Positions 51,776 to 63,361 of a stretch of 64,000 nt of DNA are shown one piece after another. The notes below the pieces were generated by a model. The model searched no databases. It was not told the DNA's origin and was given only the letters and a program-made list of their open reading frames with translations. The DNA is taken from NCBI GenBank assembly GCA_905178155.1, contig CAJINV010000007.1:3299800-3363799 (forward strand), written 5' to 3'. The position numbers and the translations under genes are program-made. The stretch is from Amoebophrya sp. A120. Taxonomy: Eukaryota > Sar > Dinophyceae > Syndiniales > Amoebophryaceae. Positions within the stretch are counted from its first letter, which is position 1; each line of letters opens with the position of its first letter.

Positions 51776-54700
51776 ATGAAGCAACCTGTGGTGCACATCG
51801 GCGTGGCGATAGCCGGTGTGCACGGAGTGCTCGTGCAGCAGGGCCTGCAAAACCAGAACTCCCACACGATAACCCTGCACCAGCACGCCTTTCAACAGCA
51901 GCAGCAACAGCAGGGAACTACAAGAGCAGCGAGTCGAGACCAGCATGGTCGTCAGTTCCAGTTCCCCGGTGGCAGCACCCCCGCGGGCAATGTTGCGACG
52001 ACCTACGGGGCGTACGCCGGCGGGGCAACCATGCCCGTGGGCGGCCCGCAGCCGCCCATCACCCCGCCCGACATCTACCCGCAGTTGACCGCCGGGCTCC
52101 CGGCCGGATCGGTGCCGCAGCCGCCACCGAGTCGGCCGGAGCAGCAGGTCCTGGCGCAGAAGGGGACGGAGGATTTGGTGGCGACGCTGTCGCAGCCGAA
52201 GATGGATGACACCGGCAATTTGATGTACTTTGCCGCCGTAAACTCGGCGGGGCCCTTGAGTAATCCCGACAACGTGAAAAAAGCGGCGGAGGCAAACGAG
52301 AAGCTGCTCGCGCGGTCATTGGGGACCAGCGGGGGAAACGGAACGGCCGACATCGGAGGGTTCACTTCGGTATGTAGAATTCTAGAATTTCTGTGGTTTC
52401 TTTACAACTGTGACGCACGACGTTTATTTGACCTGCACACGTCGCATCAACATGAGAAGCTGAAGCATTTACTGCATCAAAAGATAAAGATCACGACGAT
52501 TTGTCCTGAGTAATTACAGGCTATCAAGAAAGCAACCGCGGGCGTAATGGCGCAGTATCAGAAGATGGTGGCGCAAAAGGCCTCGACGGACAAGGCCCTG
52601 GCGGATATGACCAAATCCCTGAAGGAAATGGTGGACTGCGAGGAAAAAACGGTGGAGGACGCGACCGCGTTGAACCCCGCCGCAGCGCAAACCTTCCCGA
52701 CCCCGCAGCAGCAAACACCGCCACCGCCCCTGCCGAGTGGGATGACGCCACTGGACGCGGGTACTATACGGATTTGAGATACATGTATGACATGACATGT
52801 AGTTCTCTGACGTCTGCGCAACACGTCTAGTATCCGTCTGAAGTTTTACTTTGAGTTTGGTCACTCACTTCTAACCTGCACAAGAACCTTTACAAAAATA
52901 CAAACCGGCAGCTTCCGCCAAAGCCGCGGCCGCAACGGGGGGAGCTACTGCACCGTCGACCGGCAACGCCGCACTGGTGCAGCACAGACGCGACGAGGCT
53001 GCGTCGCCTGGGATTGAGCTGAGTTTGTCGGAGACAGGCAGGAGAATGACTGACGGACAAATGAGCATGAGAAAGAAGAAGAAGAAGAACGACAGTCACG
53101 AGAACAATTTGCAGAAAAACTACAAAAAGAATCCTTTCGGCGTCGCGCCCTCGCTAGATGCGGAGGAACAGGACTGGTCCGGGCCGGACGAAGATAGTAC
53201 AACTACTGAATCCGACTACTCCGAAGATTTTCTCGAGCACCAACGAGACCAAAATGCGGCAGAAGAAGGACAAGGAGCAGACGCTGAGTCAGAAGCCAGC
53301 ACCGAAGGAGCGGCAAGTGAGTCCACAGTGGCTGACCAAACTACGTCAACAGAATCGTCCTCGCAGCAAACAGCGTCGTCCTGCGAATACGAAGAAGCGG
53401 AAGTCGGGTACTGCCGCGAGCAGGAACTCGGATTCGACGAGAACCAATTTTCGTTGTCCCAACAATCCGCCTCATCTCAACAAAAACATAAAAGCAAAAA
53501 GACTGCACAGGAGGAGTTTCAGCAGGCCATGGTGAGCCCTGACTTCGCCCGGTGCAGCTACAGCGATACCGTGCAGGACTGCAAAAAGCTCTGCGACAAG
53601 ACCACCGGGTGTAAAGCCCTCGATCATTCCGCCGAATCTGCAGTCTGCTGCCTGTACAAAACGGGCTTGGTGCGGGGAAACCGGTCGCTGGACAAGCAAG
53701 TGAGCTGCACCAGGAAAATCAACGGGAACTGCAAGATCGACGAGAAAAAAGCTGCTGTAGCAAGCGAAAAGAAGCAGGAAAGTAGAAAAGGTGTGAAAAA
53801 GACAAAAGCAGCAAATGCGGGGAAAGGGAGAAAAAAGAAGGATGACTTGAAATTGAACGCCAAGAAGCAAAAAGAACAGGCAGCGAAGAAAAAGAAAAAA
53901 CCTCACCCGGTATTATGGAATCGCTATGGAATGCGAAAATGATAGCGAAAGGAATTTTCGTAACGCTGCTGCTCTGCAATTGCAAGTGCATGACAGAGCA
54001 TTTCTGTCATGCAGTAGAGGCAGAATTGGAATTCCGAAGAGCAGAAATTCCGCGCAATTTTTCTTTGATGCTACCTGGGAAGACACCCTTCTTGGTCGAG
54101 AGTATCCGGTAGTTTGAGATGGAAATTTTGTACGTTGATAGTACTGAAGTTGGATTCCCAAGCTCGTGACGCAACACCGCAAACGCATGGCATGCATTCG
54201 TAGTTACCGCCATTTGTCATGATCCTTCAGAACAATATGAAAGAGTCAAATGCACATACATCTTGATCAGGTCGTCCGCCCCACGCTGAATGTCCTTCAA
54301 ACCGGCGAGGACCTGCTCTCCCCTGCGGAAGCGGCAGCCGCCATGTTGGATCGACCAATTGAGCCGATGCCACAACGAACGGACTATTACCCAAGCATGC
54401 AGGGCGACTTTCTGGCGGGTACTATGCATACATGAAGCCCCAGTATACATGCAGCAGTTGTTCGCTTGTTTTGCAGAATTTTGTTCGTGCTAGCAGTTTT
54501 ATTGGACAAGAATGAAGTAGAGTTTGACCGAGATTGGAGAATAAAAGAAAACGCAAACATGTTCTTACCGACCACAGGTGCCCACCCGACCCTATTCCCG
54601 AGTCACCTCCACCGCCAAGAAGCAAAGCAAGATGCATCAACAAAAAGCGCAGAGAAGGATGACGCCGAGCAAACCTCCGGCGCCATTGAAAGACTGAAGG

Positions 54701-56010
54701 CCGAGGCGCGCGCGAAGGAGCACCAGCTAGAGGAGCAGATGCACTCTTTGGAGGCGGAAAGGGAGGAAAGTCAGCGGATTCAAAACGAGCAGAAGCGTGA
54801 GCTGGCGGAAGCCCAAAACGCGGTCGAGGAGTTGCACCGACAAAATGTGGAACTGCAGCAGGGCGCAACAAGTAGAACACGAGCACCCATGTCAACAACG
54901 TCAGTATCATCTCCCTCGAAGCTAACCAGTATGAGTTTAGTGGAAAAGAGCAGAGCGGAGATGATGACCTCTACTTCTGCTCTGCAGTCTGCCCGGGAAG
55001 GTCTCACCTACGACAATACCAACGAGCAGATGTTCCTCCAACAGGCGTCCGCGATGATGCGCACCGCGGGGAAGTACACGCTTGTCGAGAAGTCCTCGGT
55101 GATCAGCAAGGAACAGTGCGACATTCCGGTGGACAACCGGGCCACCTGTTTGGAGGACGTGATGTTCGACGCCCACACGCTGCGGAAGGAGGTCCGACTA
55201 TCGACAGCGCCGCACGGGTGTAACTGGTTCCGGTCGAAATCTAGCAAAAAGCACGGCCCGATCGTGTTTTGGAACGATTTCAACCCGGACGCGCAGGAGT
55301 TGGAGGTCACAGCGAAAGAATCGCACCCCATGATGCAGATGCACGGCGGCCCGGTGTGCGTCAACAACGAGGACAGGAGGAAGAGTAGTGACCTGTCAAG
55401 GTTCAACACTCCGCGGAGTAGCGAAGATTTGAACGGCAGGAAGATGAATGGCGGACAAATAAACCAGGCCTACAGCAATGATTTGTACCAGATGACATCA
55501 AATCCTGCTGGTTCCACTTCCAACGCCCTGTATCGCGATGAACAAATCGATCCCAGATCAACCGCCAATCAGAACATGCAGATGCTGCAAATGCAGGATC
55601 AGCAACAGCAGGGTCTTTTGGAAAATCCACAACAAGGACAACTACTCCAGGGCGGAGTTGTGGCCGCACCAGGGCAAGAACTGCAACAGGCCACGTCCTT
55701 CACGGGATCCGCGCCGCCGGGAGCTGGTAGTCAAGACGGGTCATCATTTTTCGGGTCCACAGAACAAACAGCAGCATTTCAGCGCCCTTCGGAACAACTA
55801 GTACAGCAGGCCGCTCCTGATGGTCGACTGACGACGCAAGAACAGTTCGTAGGGCAGGGGCAGGAGATGATGCAAACATTTGAACAAGAACCCTCGCAGA
55901 TGATGATCATGCAGCAGCAGCAGCAGCAGCAGCTGCAGCCCGGGCAAGTGATGATGCAACAGGTGCCAATTGTGCAGCAGCAACCACAGGGAATCATCTA
56001 TCCGATGTAA
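51776..56010 (+). CDS. Gln-rich protein with PAN/apple-like Cys module, five exons
   Basis: Predicted exons are 51776-52369, 52520-52760, 52912-53909, 54271-54418 and 54578-56010, giving 1,137 residues. All four introns are GT-AG and restore the frame. The N-terminus KQPVVHIGVAIAGVHGVLV is mildly hydrophobic and could be a signal peptide. Next come a Gln/Pro/Gly-rich stretch, a helix (KKATAGVMAQYQKMVAQKA) and an acidic Ser-rich region. About residues 485-535 form a Cys module (CSYSDTVQDCKKLC, DKTTGCKALD, SAVCCLYK) resembling PAN/apple domains, which are carbohydrate- or protein-binding extracellular modules common in apicomplexan secreted proteins. A Lys-rich stretch, a coiled coil (about 685-755) and a second Cys-containing region (EQCDIPVDNRATC, PHGCNWFRS) follow. 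The last 200 residues are Gln/Met-rich. Secretion is an inference. The fourth exon (148 nt) is the least certain. Confidence 0.75.
53910..54270 (+). other. Long GT-AG intron with an internal hairpin
   Basis: 361 nt, GTATTA to TTGATCAG, phase 0. It contains TGCATGACAGA followed after five bases by its inverse TCTGTCATGCA (about 53987-54014). The GCATGACA/TGTCATGC motif is also found inside the introners. No terminal inverted repeat or target duplication is evident, so it may be a decayed introner or an ordinary intron carrying an insertion. Confidence 0.55.
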
Positions 56011-57260
56011 GCAATACGGACAAGATGAAAAGACGGTGGAGAAGCAGTTTCCAGCGAGGGCAGGTGTAGTGGAGCGGAGAAATAAGGGCAACGGGGTCCT
56101 CGAGAGGCAGGATCTTCTTTTAGATTAGATTGACAAGAAGGAGGAAATCTAACGAAAAGTGCGGAAGCGTCAATTTTGAATTTTTTTTTGAACTCGGGAC
56201 ATCAAGTGTCGCATTGAGTCTCACGCTATCAACATCAGGAAAACATCATGTGATTCAACATCTATGCAACCCTCTTAACTATTCTATTCAATTCAACCGA
56301 AATACAAATTCGTCAAAAGTAAGTCAAGACTTCACGAAAGCTCTCAAATCTAGCGAGAGCATTCTTGGTGGAATCTCAAGAGTGCGATACATAGTTTCGA
56401 ATAACCATAAAGCATCCACAAACGAATATCAAATATTTACCGAGCTGCAACACCTAGCGATGACTGACAAGGATGCTGCTGAAATGTGACGAATGCCAAG
56501 ACTTTTTTTCATCGGGGCACGGAACTATGCCAGATGAAAGGTGTATGATTTTGATTCAGAAATAAACTAGTACTGGGCATCAAGAACAATCTTTCGCGTC
56601 TGGCAACGGCAGTGGTGTTGTGGCTCATGTGCAGAAATGAGAGGAAACTACAAGCTCGAAGTGCAACAAAAAAAAAAGTATGCCAGTGCGCGACCGACGT
56701 GGATCTTGATGAGTGGCGTTGAGTTGCAATTGCAGAACGGTCATGGAGTGACAGAAGAGGCACATAGGCTACCGATGCGGTCCGCGTTGCCTCCTTGAGC
56801 AGGGCCGCGCTAGCCGATAGCGCATTTCCGAAAGTGGGTCGATGTGTCGCGTCGGCGTGCGCGCGGCCGTTTTGTCCCTCTTGGCGTGCAAGGATGTAGC
56901 TCAGCGACGCAGGTGTTCGCAATCTTTCGCAAGCACCAATCTACGCCGCAGTACCAGCCGAGTTTGGGGCGTTCGCGTTTATTTGCGGTCGTCGACGAGG
57001 ATTGAAAGACAAATACTGTCTTGAACCTCTTGGCCGCTGGATTTGCATTTCGCCTTCAATAGCAAGTGGACCTGGACCAGTTTCATATGACGCCTTGTAT
57101 AGGTTGGAGCGAAGCTGCTGCACGAACAGTATCTATGGACACGGTACTAACTGGATATACAAGATGAAGATGCATCAACATAGGGACGGTAAGACCGTAG
57201 ATTTAGGCCTGCTAGCATCACAGCAGAAGCAGTCGAAAAATGTGAGGCGCGAGGCGTGTT
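56011..57260. other. Intergenic region
   Basis: About 1.25 kb. A 119-codon plus-strand frame (56130-56489) and a minus-strand frame (56509-56922) have A+T-rich or shadow-like composition and no motif. Nothing else was recognised. Confidence 0.45.
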
Positions 57261-60200
57261 ATGACTGAGATGGGGCCTTCGCCCTCGCCTGGCCGCGGCC
57301 AGGCGAGGGAACAGCGCGATCTTCTCCGGCCGCGGAATTGTTCCCGGAATAGAAAACATTGCTTTGCGGCCAGCAAAGGAATGCTCGTTCTGCCTGGACG
57401 CGGCTCGTCTTTCGCCCTGGCGGCCTGTGTGGCGTTCTCGTTCCTTATGCAGCATGAAGTTGTTGCCCGGACGAAAACAAAAAACTCTTCCTCCGCCGCC
57501 AGTTTGATACGCGCGAAAGCCCGAGCACACAGCAAAAGCGCGTCGCAGAAGAACAGGGAAAACCAAAAGGAAAAGAATCAAAACCAACAAAATAAGAGCC
57601 AGAACCCGAGCCCGCCGCCTCCTCCCAGCCACCGCCATAAAGTTGCGAAGCAGTACAAATTTCCCCACCGCTTTTCCCGCCCCAAGCCGCTCTACAAGGC
57701 GGCGAAGCGGCAAGCGGAGGTGAAGCAGGTGCAATTGCTTGAAGACCAGCGGGAAATCCCCCCGGAGCCGCCAAAGCGGAGACGCGCGGAATTTTTCGAG
57801 AAATTGCGACGACAGGAGGAGGAATGGCGGAAGAATGTGGACAAGAACGGGAAGCACTACTACCCGAAGTCCAAGAAGTTGGAAATGCAGCAAACCCTCG
57901 CGAAGGCGATTGCGGAAAAGAAAAAAAGCATCCCCAGCACGGAAACGATCGCGAAGCAGTTGATGTCGCCATCAACAGCGCCGAAGGCGGCGGCCGCGCC
58001 GAAGTCTCCTGCTGCTGCGTCAGAACTACAAACGAAGGTCGCTCTTGCGGCCACTCCGGCGGTAGAAGATGTCGGGATCAGTATGCTGAGCACAGGAAGG
58101 AAAGCGATCTCATCCGCATCCGCGGCGGCGATGAAATTATCGACGGAAGCTATTTCTAGCAGTGGGAAATCTGGTTTGGGTAGCAGTGCAAAAACAGCTT
58201 CTACTACTTCCTCATTGTCTTCGACGACAAGTAGCGAAACCGCTGCTGCCTCAAACATGCAGAATCAAAAGCGACAGGAGCAGTTGCGCAGCAGAGAATT
58301 ATCAAAGTCGAAAACAGAAACGGGGACTTCCTCGTCGAATAGCCAGACCACTGCAAAGAGTGCGTCGTCGTCTTCGTCTGTGGCAGAAAAGGCTACTTTG
58401 AAGAAAGCCCAAGCGGCGACTTCTGCGTCCGCTGCGACAGGGGCAAAGCTGCATTCGCTGCGAGCTAAAACCACTACGCTAACTCAGCAACGGCAAGAGC
58501 TGCAGCGGTTGGCCCAGAAAAAGAAAGCAGCCACTTCTACTGCTGCAGAAGAACTACAGAAGAGCGAAACCTCACTTGCTTCACAGCAAACTAGCCTTCG
58601 CACGACAACTTCAACGGAAACAAAACAAAATATCGATCGTGAAGCGTCCAAGTCGACTTCTCTTCGCCGGAGCTTGACCACGAGAGAGCAGAATGGGCAA
58701 CAGGGACTTGCCTACCGTGGCCGGACGATTGCGTCGAGCACCAGCAACTACAAAGGGACGATGAATCTCCGGCACCAACTAGCGCAAGCTCCAACAAAAA
58801 CGCCTGCTACGCCAGCGACTGCCGCAACTACACCCGCGGCTTCTACAACTGCTGCAACTACTGCACCAGCAGCCGCGGAAAAGGCGAAGATTCCCAAACC
58901 AACGATGCCCTACTCCGTCGCCACGGAGCCCGACGACACGCCGAAGTGGCTCGCCCACATGGCGATCCAGAACGCCATCACGGAAAACCAGAAGACGCAC
59001 ATGGTCGCGCAAGTCCAGCCTCTCTACACGGAGCCGAACTTGGAGACCGGGGAAATCGACCCGGTCTACGCCATCGCGGTCACGCCCGTGACCTACACAG
59101 TGGAATCCCGGATGGCGCAGCAAAAGAAAATGCAGGAGGAGCGGGCGAAGGCGGTCCGGGCGATGCAGGCCCCCTGCGCGGCTTGCGACGAGTACACGGG
59201 CGCGACAGGGAGCGCGAACGAGAAGACCGGGAACGACGACCTGTTGATCCCGAAGGTGGTGCCGGCGTCGGACGTGATTCCCCTGTCCGAACTCGGGGTT
59301 TACAAGGACACCCCGCCGGCGGTGACCCCGGTGCCGTCGATCGATCTGCTGACGTACCTGAACAAGATGGAGAACGTGCAGGACGGATTGAACGAGAAGA
59401 TGGACGTGCACGAGAAGAAGATGGACGTGACACGACAGCAAATCCGGAGCACGTCGACGATCATCGACCGGATTAGAAGGATGCTGACCGCGCCCGCGCC
59501 GAAACCAGCCAAGCCCGTCTTCAAAGAAGATCCGGAGAAATACACGACGGCAAGTATAGGATTAGGAACTGCACCGAATTATGATTGCTGCGGTTCTTAC
59601 TTATTTTTGTCTGCATTGGAGGTTGCAAGAATGAAGATTTTGTAATGAGCAGCTTGGATGGAGGATGACATGGTGTTGGTGACAAAGTTGCGCCCTCCAT
59701 GGTTCCAACATAATCTTAATCCGTGCTGTCATGATGCGGCAAGGAAATGAAATGCAAATTCAAATCGTGCAACATACGTGCAGGTTGTCTCGCAAGCGCC
59801 AGCGCGATCTGGCTTCCTGTCGCGGTGGACAAGGGCGAAGAAAAAGCGGCGCAGAAAACCGAGCTAAGCGTGTACCGCCCCCTGGAAACCGACGAAGTCT
59901 GCCGGTGCGGTTCGGTGAAAGTGGGCGGCTTGACCGGGTTGACCATGGAGCAGGCAACGGGGGACATGGAGCAGGTGGACCATTTCGGCTGCTTTTCGGA
60001 CGGGAAGGTCCTGCGGTGGATTCCGCCCTGGAATTTGCAGCCGAAGGTAAAAAAGCTGATGACGGAACGGAGCACGGTGGCAGGTATATCTATCATTCGT
60101 GTTTTTTTGCTGGATGCGCAAAAATTAAGATGGTGCAATTCATAAGTACACAGCATGAAACCAGGATAACGTCGAGGCTTAGTCGTGTCGCTTGTGTTGG

Positions 60201-60384
60201 TGGCGGGAAGAACTGTAGTAGCTTCGGCAAAATATTAAAGCAAATTTCAGATATGCTTTGCTCCGAAGTAGCGCCGGCCATGGGTTTCTGTGCGAAGGAA
60301 GCGACCATCGCGGGCAAGAAGTGCGACCCGATCTACGGTTGCAGGAGGGAAGATTGTTGCTTACCTGTTTCCAGATTCAGGTAA
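57261..60384 (+). CDS. Probable secreted protein with Cys-rich C-terminus, three exons
   Basis: Predicted exons are 57261-59553, 59784-60083 and 60251-60384, giving 908 residues. The alternative start at 57381 (868 residues) is attractive because MLVLPGRGSSFALAACVAF then SFLMQHEVVA makes a good signal peptide. It also leaves the 28-bp palindrome (57282-57309) in the 5' UTR. Introns of 230 and 167 nt are GT-AG and restore the frame. Residues about 60-200 are basic (KRRRAEFFEKLRRQEEEW, YYPKSKKLEM). The next 350 are Ala/Ser/Thr/Lys repeats. A folded part begins near IPKPTMPYSVATEPDD, with PCAACDEYTG and a helical segment (VQDGLNEKMDVHEKKMD). The last two exons carry VCRCGSVKVGGL, VDHFGCFSDGK, KKCDPIYGCRREDCC and other cysteines. 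No family was recognised. Confidence 0.75.
57282..57309. repeat. 28-bp perfect G+C palindrome
   Basis: CCCTCGCCTGGCCG is followed directly by its exact reverse complement CGGCCAGGCGAGGG, with no loop. It lies 21 bp after the first possible ATG of the gene at 57261 and before the better start at 57381. Possible roles are a protein-binding site for a dimer or an RNA hairpin in the 5' UTR. Confidence 0.9.
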
Positions 60385-61650
60385 TAAAGAGATCTTTAGC
60401 ATGCACCTGAAGTGACTTGTCAATTCGAGGAGGAATTTTTTTTTGAAATCAAATGCACATGTACAACTCGTCCAGCAGCCAAAGTCACGGCATATATCAA
60501 CGTCCAGTCGATTTTTCCTCTCAGGTATACGAAACTAACACGAGAAAAATCATAAGGTCAAACCAACAAAGAAAGAGATGCGTACGAGCCAACCCAACCT
60601 TTTAAGGGCCGCAATATTAACGCTGCAAGACTACGAGCGATTCACATGAGAATACAGATTCAGATGGTGTACGATTCTAAGAACTGCAGTATGTGGGTTT
60701 TCGTTTCCAAGAAGATTTACTGACATAAGGAAGACGTTTCAGGAAAACAAAGGTAAAGCTTTCGGCGTTTGGAGCCGCGCTAGGGAGTCCTTTTTTGTGG
60801 TAGCGCGTTCTTCGTCGGATCGCAGTAACGAAGCTACTGCTCTTTGCATATGCGGCACTTACTTCTCTCTGCAAGTGTAGTGCCCACTCTCTCGGTGTAG
60901 CAAGCTCGTCTTCCAGATGTCGTCGGAACGTGATCAGGATTGACTTGGAACGTAAAACAAGTTTTTTTTCAAATTGCTTCACGCACCAAAAAAAGGCAAA
61001 CGATCGAAGATCGGTCCAGAAACCTCACTGATCTGATTGTTCTGTGGTGAAGCAACAAGAAAAATACTTAGTTAAATGAAGATCCAGCATGTTCCAGAGT
61101 TGATCTTGATGTACGAACACAAATAAATCGACGTAGCTGTTCTTGTACAAGTAGAAATAGCCCCCGTGGTCGAAAAATACAATTTTCTACTTGCCTTTTT
61201 AGAGAAGCTCCACGCTTATCGTATCATGTCTAAAAATCCTTCATTCTCTACTCTCTCGCTCTCGACGTCCTCGACAGCCATTCCGAAACTACAAACTAGA
61301 TGAACAACTCGAGAGCTTTCTCAGAGCTTGTGACTTTCGACTCTTCGATTTCCTTGTACAATTTCGTGTGAAGCTAACTTTAGAATTAGAGGGAGTCAGT
61401 ACATGCATGTTTGCTGACTTTCAAGTACCTAGTCACATACACATCAAAACAATACAACTTGTTTCTTTGCTCCCGATTACTTCACAAATTACAATTAGCC
61501 CGTGAAAAATACAAAATACCTTTACCTGGTGGTAGTACGAGTCGTAATCTGTCCTTCTACTACCTGGCATTCAACAAGAGCCGAGGTACTTATATCTGCC
61601 CGCGCACAACAAGGTTTTGTTCTCTATTATGTTTCGACCAGCGGTTAAAC
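60385..61650. other. Intergenic region
   Basis: About 1.27 kb, A+T-rich. A 101-codon minus-strand frame (60677-60982) has no motif. In-frame codons before 61651 are A+T-rich and treated as 5' UTR. No repeat or RNA was recognised. Confidence 0.45.
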
Positions 61651-63361
61651 ATGTCGAGCATGCTCGTTTCCTTTGTCTTTCTGGTCTGGATGCATGGCTG
61701 GCTGCCCAGAAGTCAACTTCTTCTCGTGGAAGCTGCTACAACATCGTCAGCCCCTGCTGCATCAACCCCTGCTACGAATAACACGCCTGTAGTAGAAGTT
61801 CGAAATTGTTGCCGGGAATTTTGTGCGTTGATATTACCACGCTGCCGTCCCGCAGCTCGTCAAGCGGAAGATGCACTTCTCGAACAAAGAACAACGACTT
61901 CCGCTGCGGCAGTAGTTTCGTCGGCCGCAGCTCCCCCGCGGCTAGCCCGTGAGCAACCTAGCGTGTCAACTGGGGTTCGGGGCCAATCCGGCGGAAGGCG
62001 AAGGGCAAGGGGAAGCCGGGAACGAGCGTCGGAAACGTCTCCTGTTCGACGCGACAGAAGCAGTTCGGCAACTACATCTTCGCATGTTGACTATGCTCAT
62101 ATTAAACGGTCTGCATCCCCAGCCCCAGCATCCCGGGCACCAAAGCTGCAAACCAAGCTAATGGAGGTGGAGCAACTCGCTGCTGACCTCGAGCGACGCA
62201 CGCAGCAACTCGCGACCGAAACGGGCGTCTCGGAGGCAGATATGGTTGCGAAGATCATCCCGTCCGGACTAACGTACGAGGAAGATGAGCTCAAGGTACT
62301 GCAAGAGGTTGAAGAAGAAGCGAGAAGGACTCCTGAAGATGCTACTGAACAGGATCAGAAACTCCCGGACTGGTTTTTCCAAGATCCACGTTTTGACGCA
62401 ATGAAACAGGCGTGCACGATAAACAGCAAGAAGGACTTCAAGATCGCTGATTTGTTGGGCGACTCTGAGTCTGATGTCGTCTTCTCGCAGACTGCAGAAA
62501 AAGTACATCGTCGTTCTGAGAAAGACTGGACCGCGAACGAGGATGATACGATGATGAGCCTCCCCTTATTCAAAAAACTGTGGCCGGTGGTACTGAAAGC
62601 TTTGCGCAACGCCGCCCAGTTTTTAAGCGAAAACAAAACGCGCTGGGGATGGGAAAGTGCTCGCTACAATGCGGCTGATCGGACGGAAGAAGAAGGTTTT
62701 GAGCCACGTATGGAGTTCTCGCTGCGACTACTAAAGAATATAAATTCCGAGATCGAATGGCATATCGACGGCCCTAGCGATTTTGTGTCGGCCAGGATTT
62801 CTATTCCATTGTTCGGCGCACCTACGAAAGCTGTGATGAGCAGCATAGCCCCGGCATGTAGAAATCATGATTACATCAAAGAGCGCGAGAAACTTTGGGC
62901 GGACCGTATCATAGCTCCTGAATCACCTCTCGAGGCCCTGGTATTTCACGCGGTCCGGATAATATGCAAGTGGACAATACCTTGACCGCTGTTCTTGTTT
63001 TCCTTTTCTCTGATATTTTGCCAAATCCTATCTGTCAGTGTTTGCGGACCGACAAGTAGCTTATAATGGCTCAAACAGTTGTAAGAGAGTCAGTCTGAGC
63101 TGCTGTGCGAGGAGTCGTTCTTTTTGTGGTAGAGCCTGCAGAAGTTTTGAAACTGGAGTGTCTGCTGCTGTATATGCCTTGCGAATCAGGGGGACGGCCA
63201 GCAGTTGTCCACTTGCATATAAGGGCGAGAGTAGAAACGGGAGCGGCACTTGGCACCGGGGGCCGACGATGGAGGAGTGTGGCGCTGTTTTGGACGATGT
63301 CACGCAAGAGTATATCGAGTACCTTCAGCCACGCCTGCTTCTCTTGATTTCGGTTTTATGA
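61651..63361 (+). CDS. Probable secreted protein with HxD...H motif, split by an introner
   Basis: Predicted exons are 61651-62961 and 63221-63361, giving 483 residues. The N-terminus MSSMLVSFVFLVWMHGW, followed by LPRSQLLLVEA, is a plausible signal peptide. Residues about 30-170 are Ala/Ser/Thr/Arg-rich. From about 170 the protein is folded. It contains KLPDWFFQDPRFD, PLFKKLWPVVLKALRNA and EWHIDGPSDFVSARISIPLF (His371, Asp373). Near the end is SPLEALVFHAV, and across the junction GTWHRGPTMEE (His449). HxD followed by a distal His after a strand such as ALVFHA is the metal-site layout of 2-oxoglutarate/Fe(II) dioxygenases. The usual downstream Arg is not obvious, so this is only a hypothesis. 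Without splicing, the frame stops at 62985 and lacks the distal His. Confidence 0.6.
62962..63220 (+). mobile_element. Introner element 8 (putative intron, 259 nt)
   Basis: ATATGCAAGTGGACAA (62962-62977) is perfectly inverted at 63205-63220. No clear target-site duplication flanks it. Removing exactly the 259 nt between and including the termini shifts the frame by the one base needed to reach the downstream frame with WHRGPTMEE. Neither junction is GT-AG. The exact fit of TIR boundaries and frame supports it; the missing TSD weakens it. Confidence 0.65.

Noticed and set aside
56130-56489. A 119-codon plus-strand frame
   Set aside because: Its composition matches the spacer rather than the genes; it has no homologous motif and no nearby splice partner.
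60083-60260. A CxCG motif as a glutathione-dependent formaldehyde-activating domain
   Set aside because: Only the short CRCGSV string fits; the remaining zinc ligands and the family spacing are absent.
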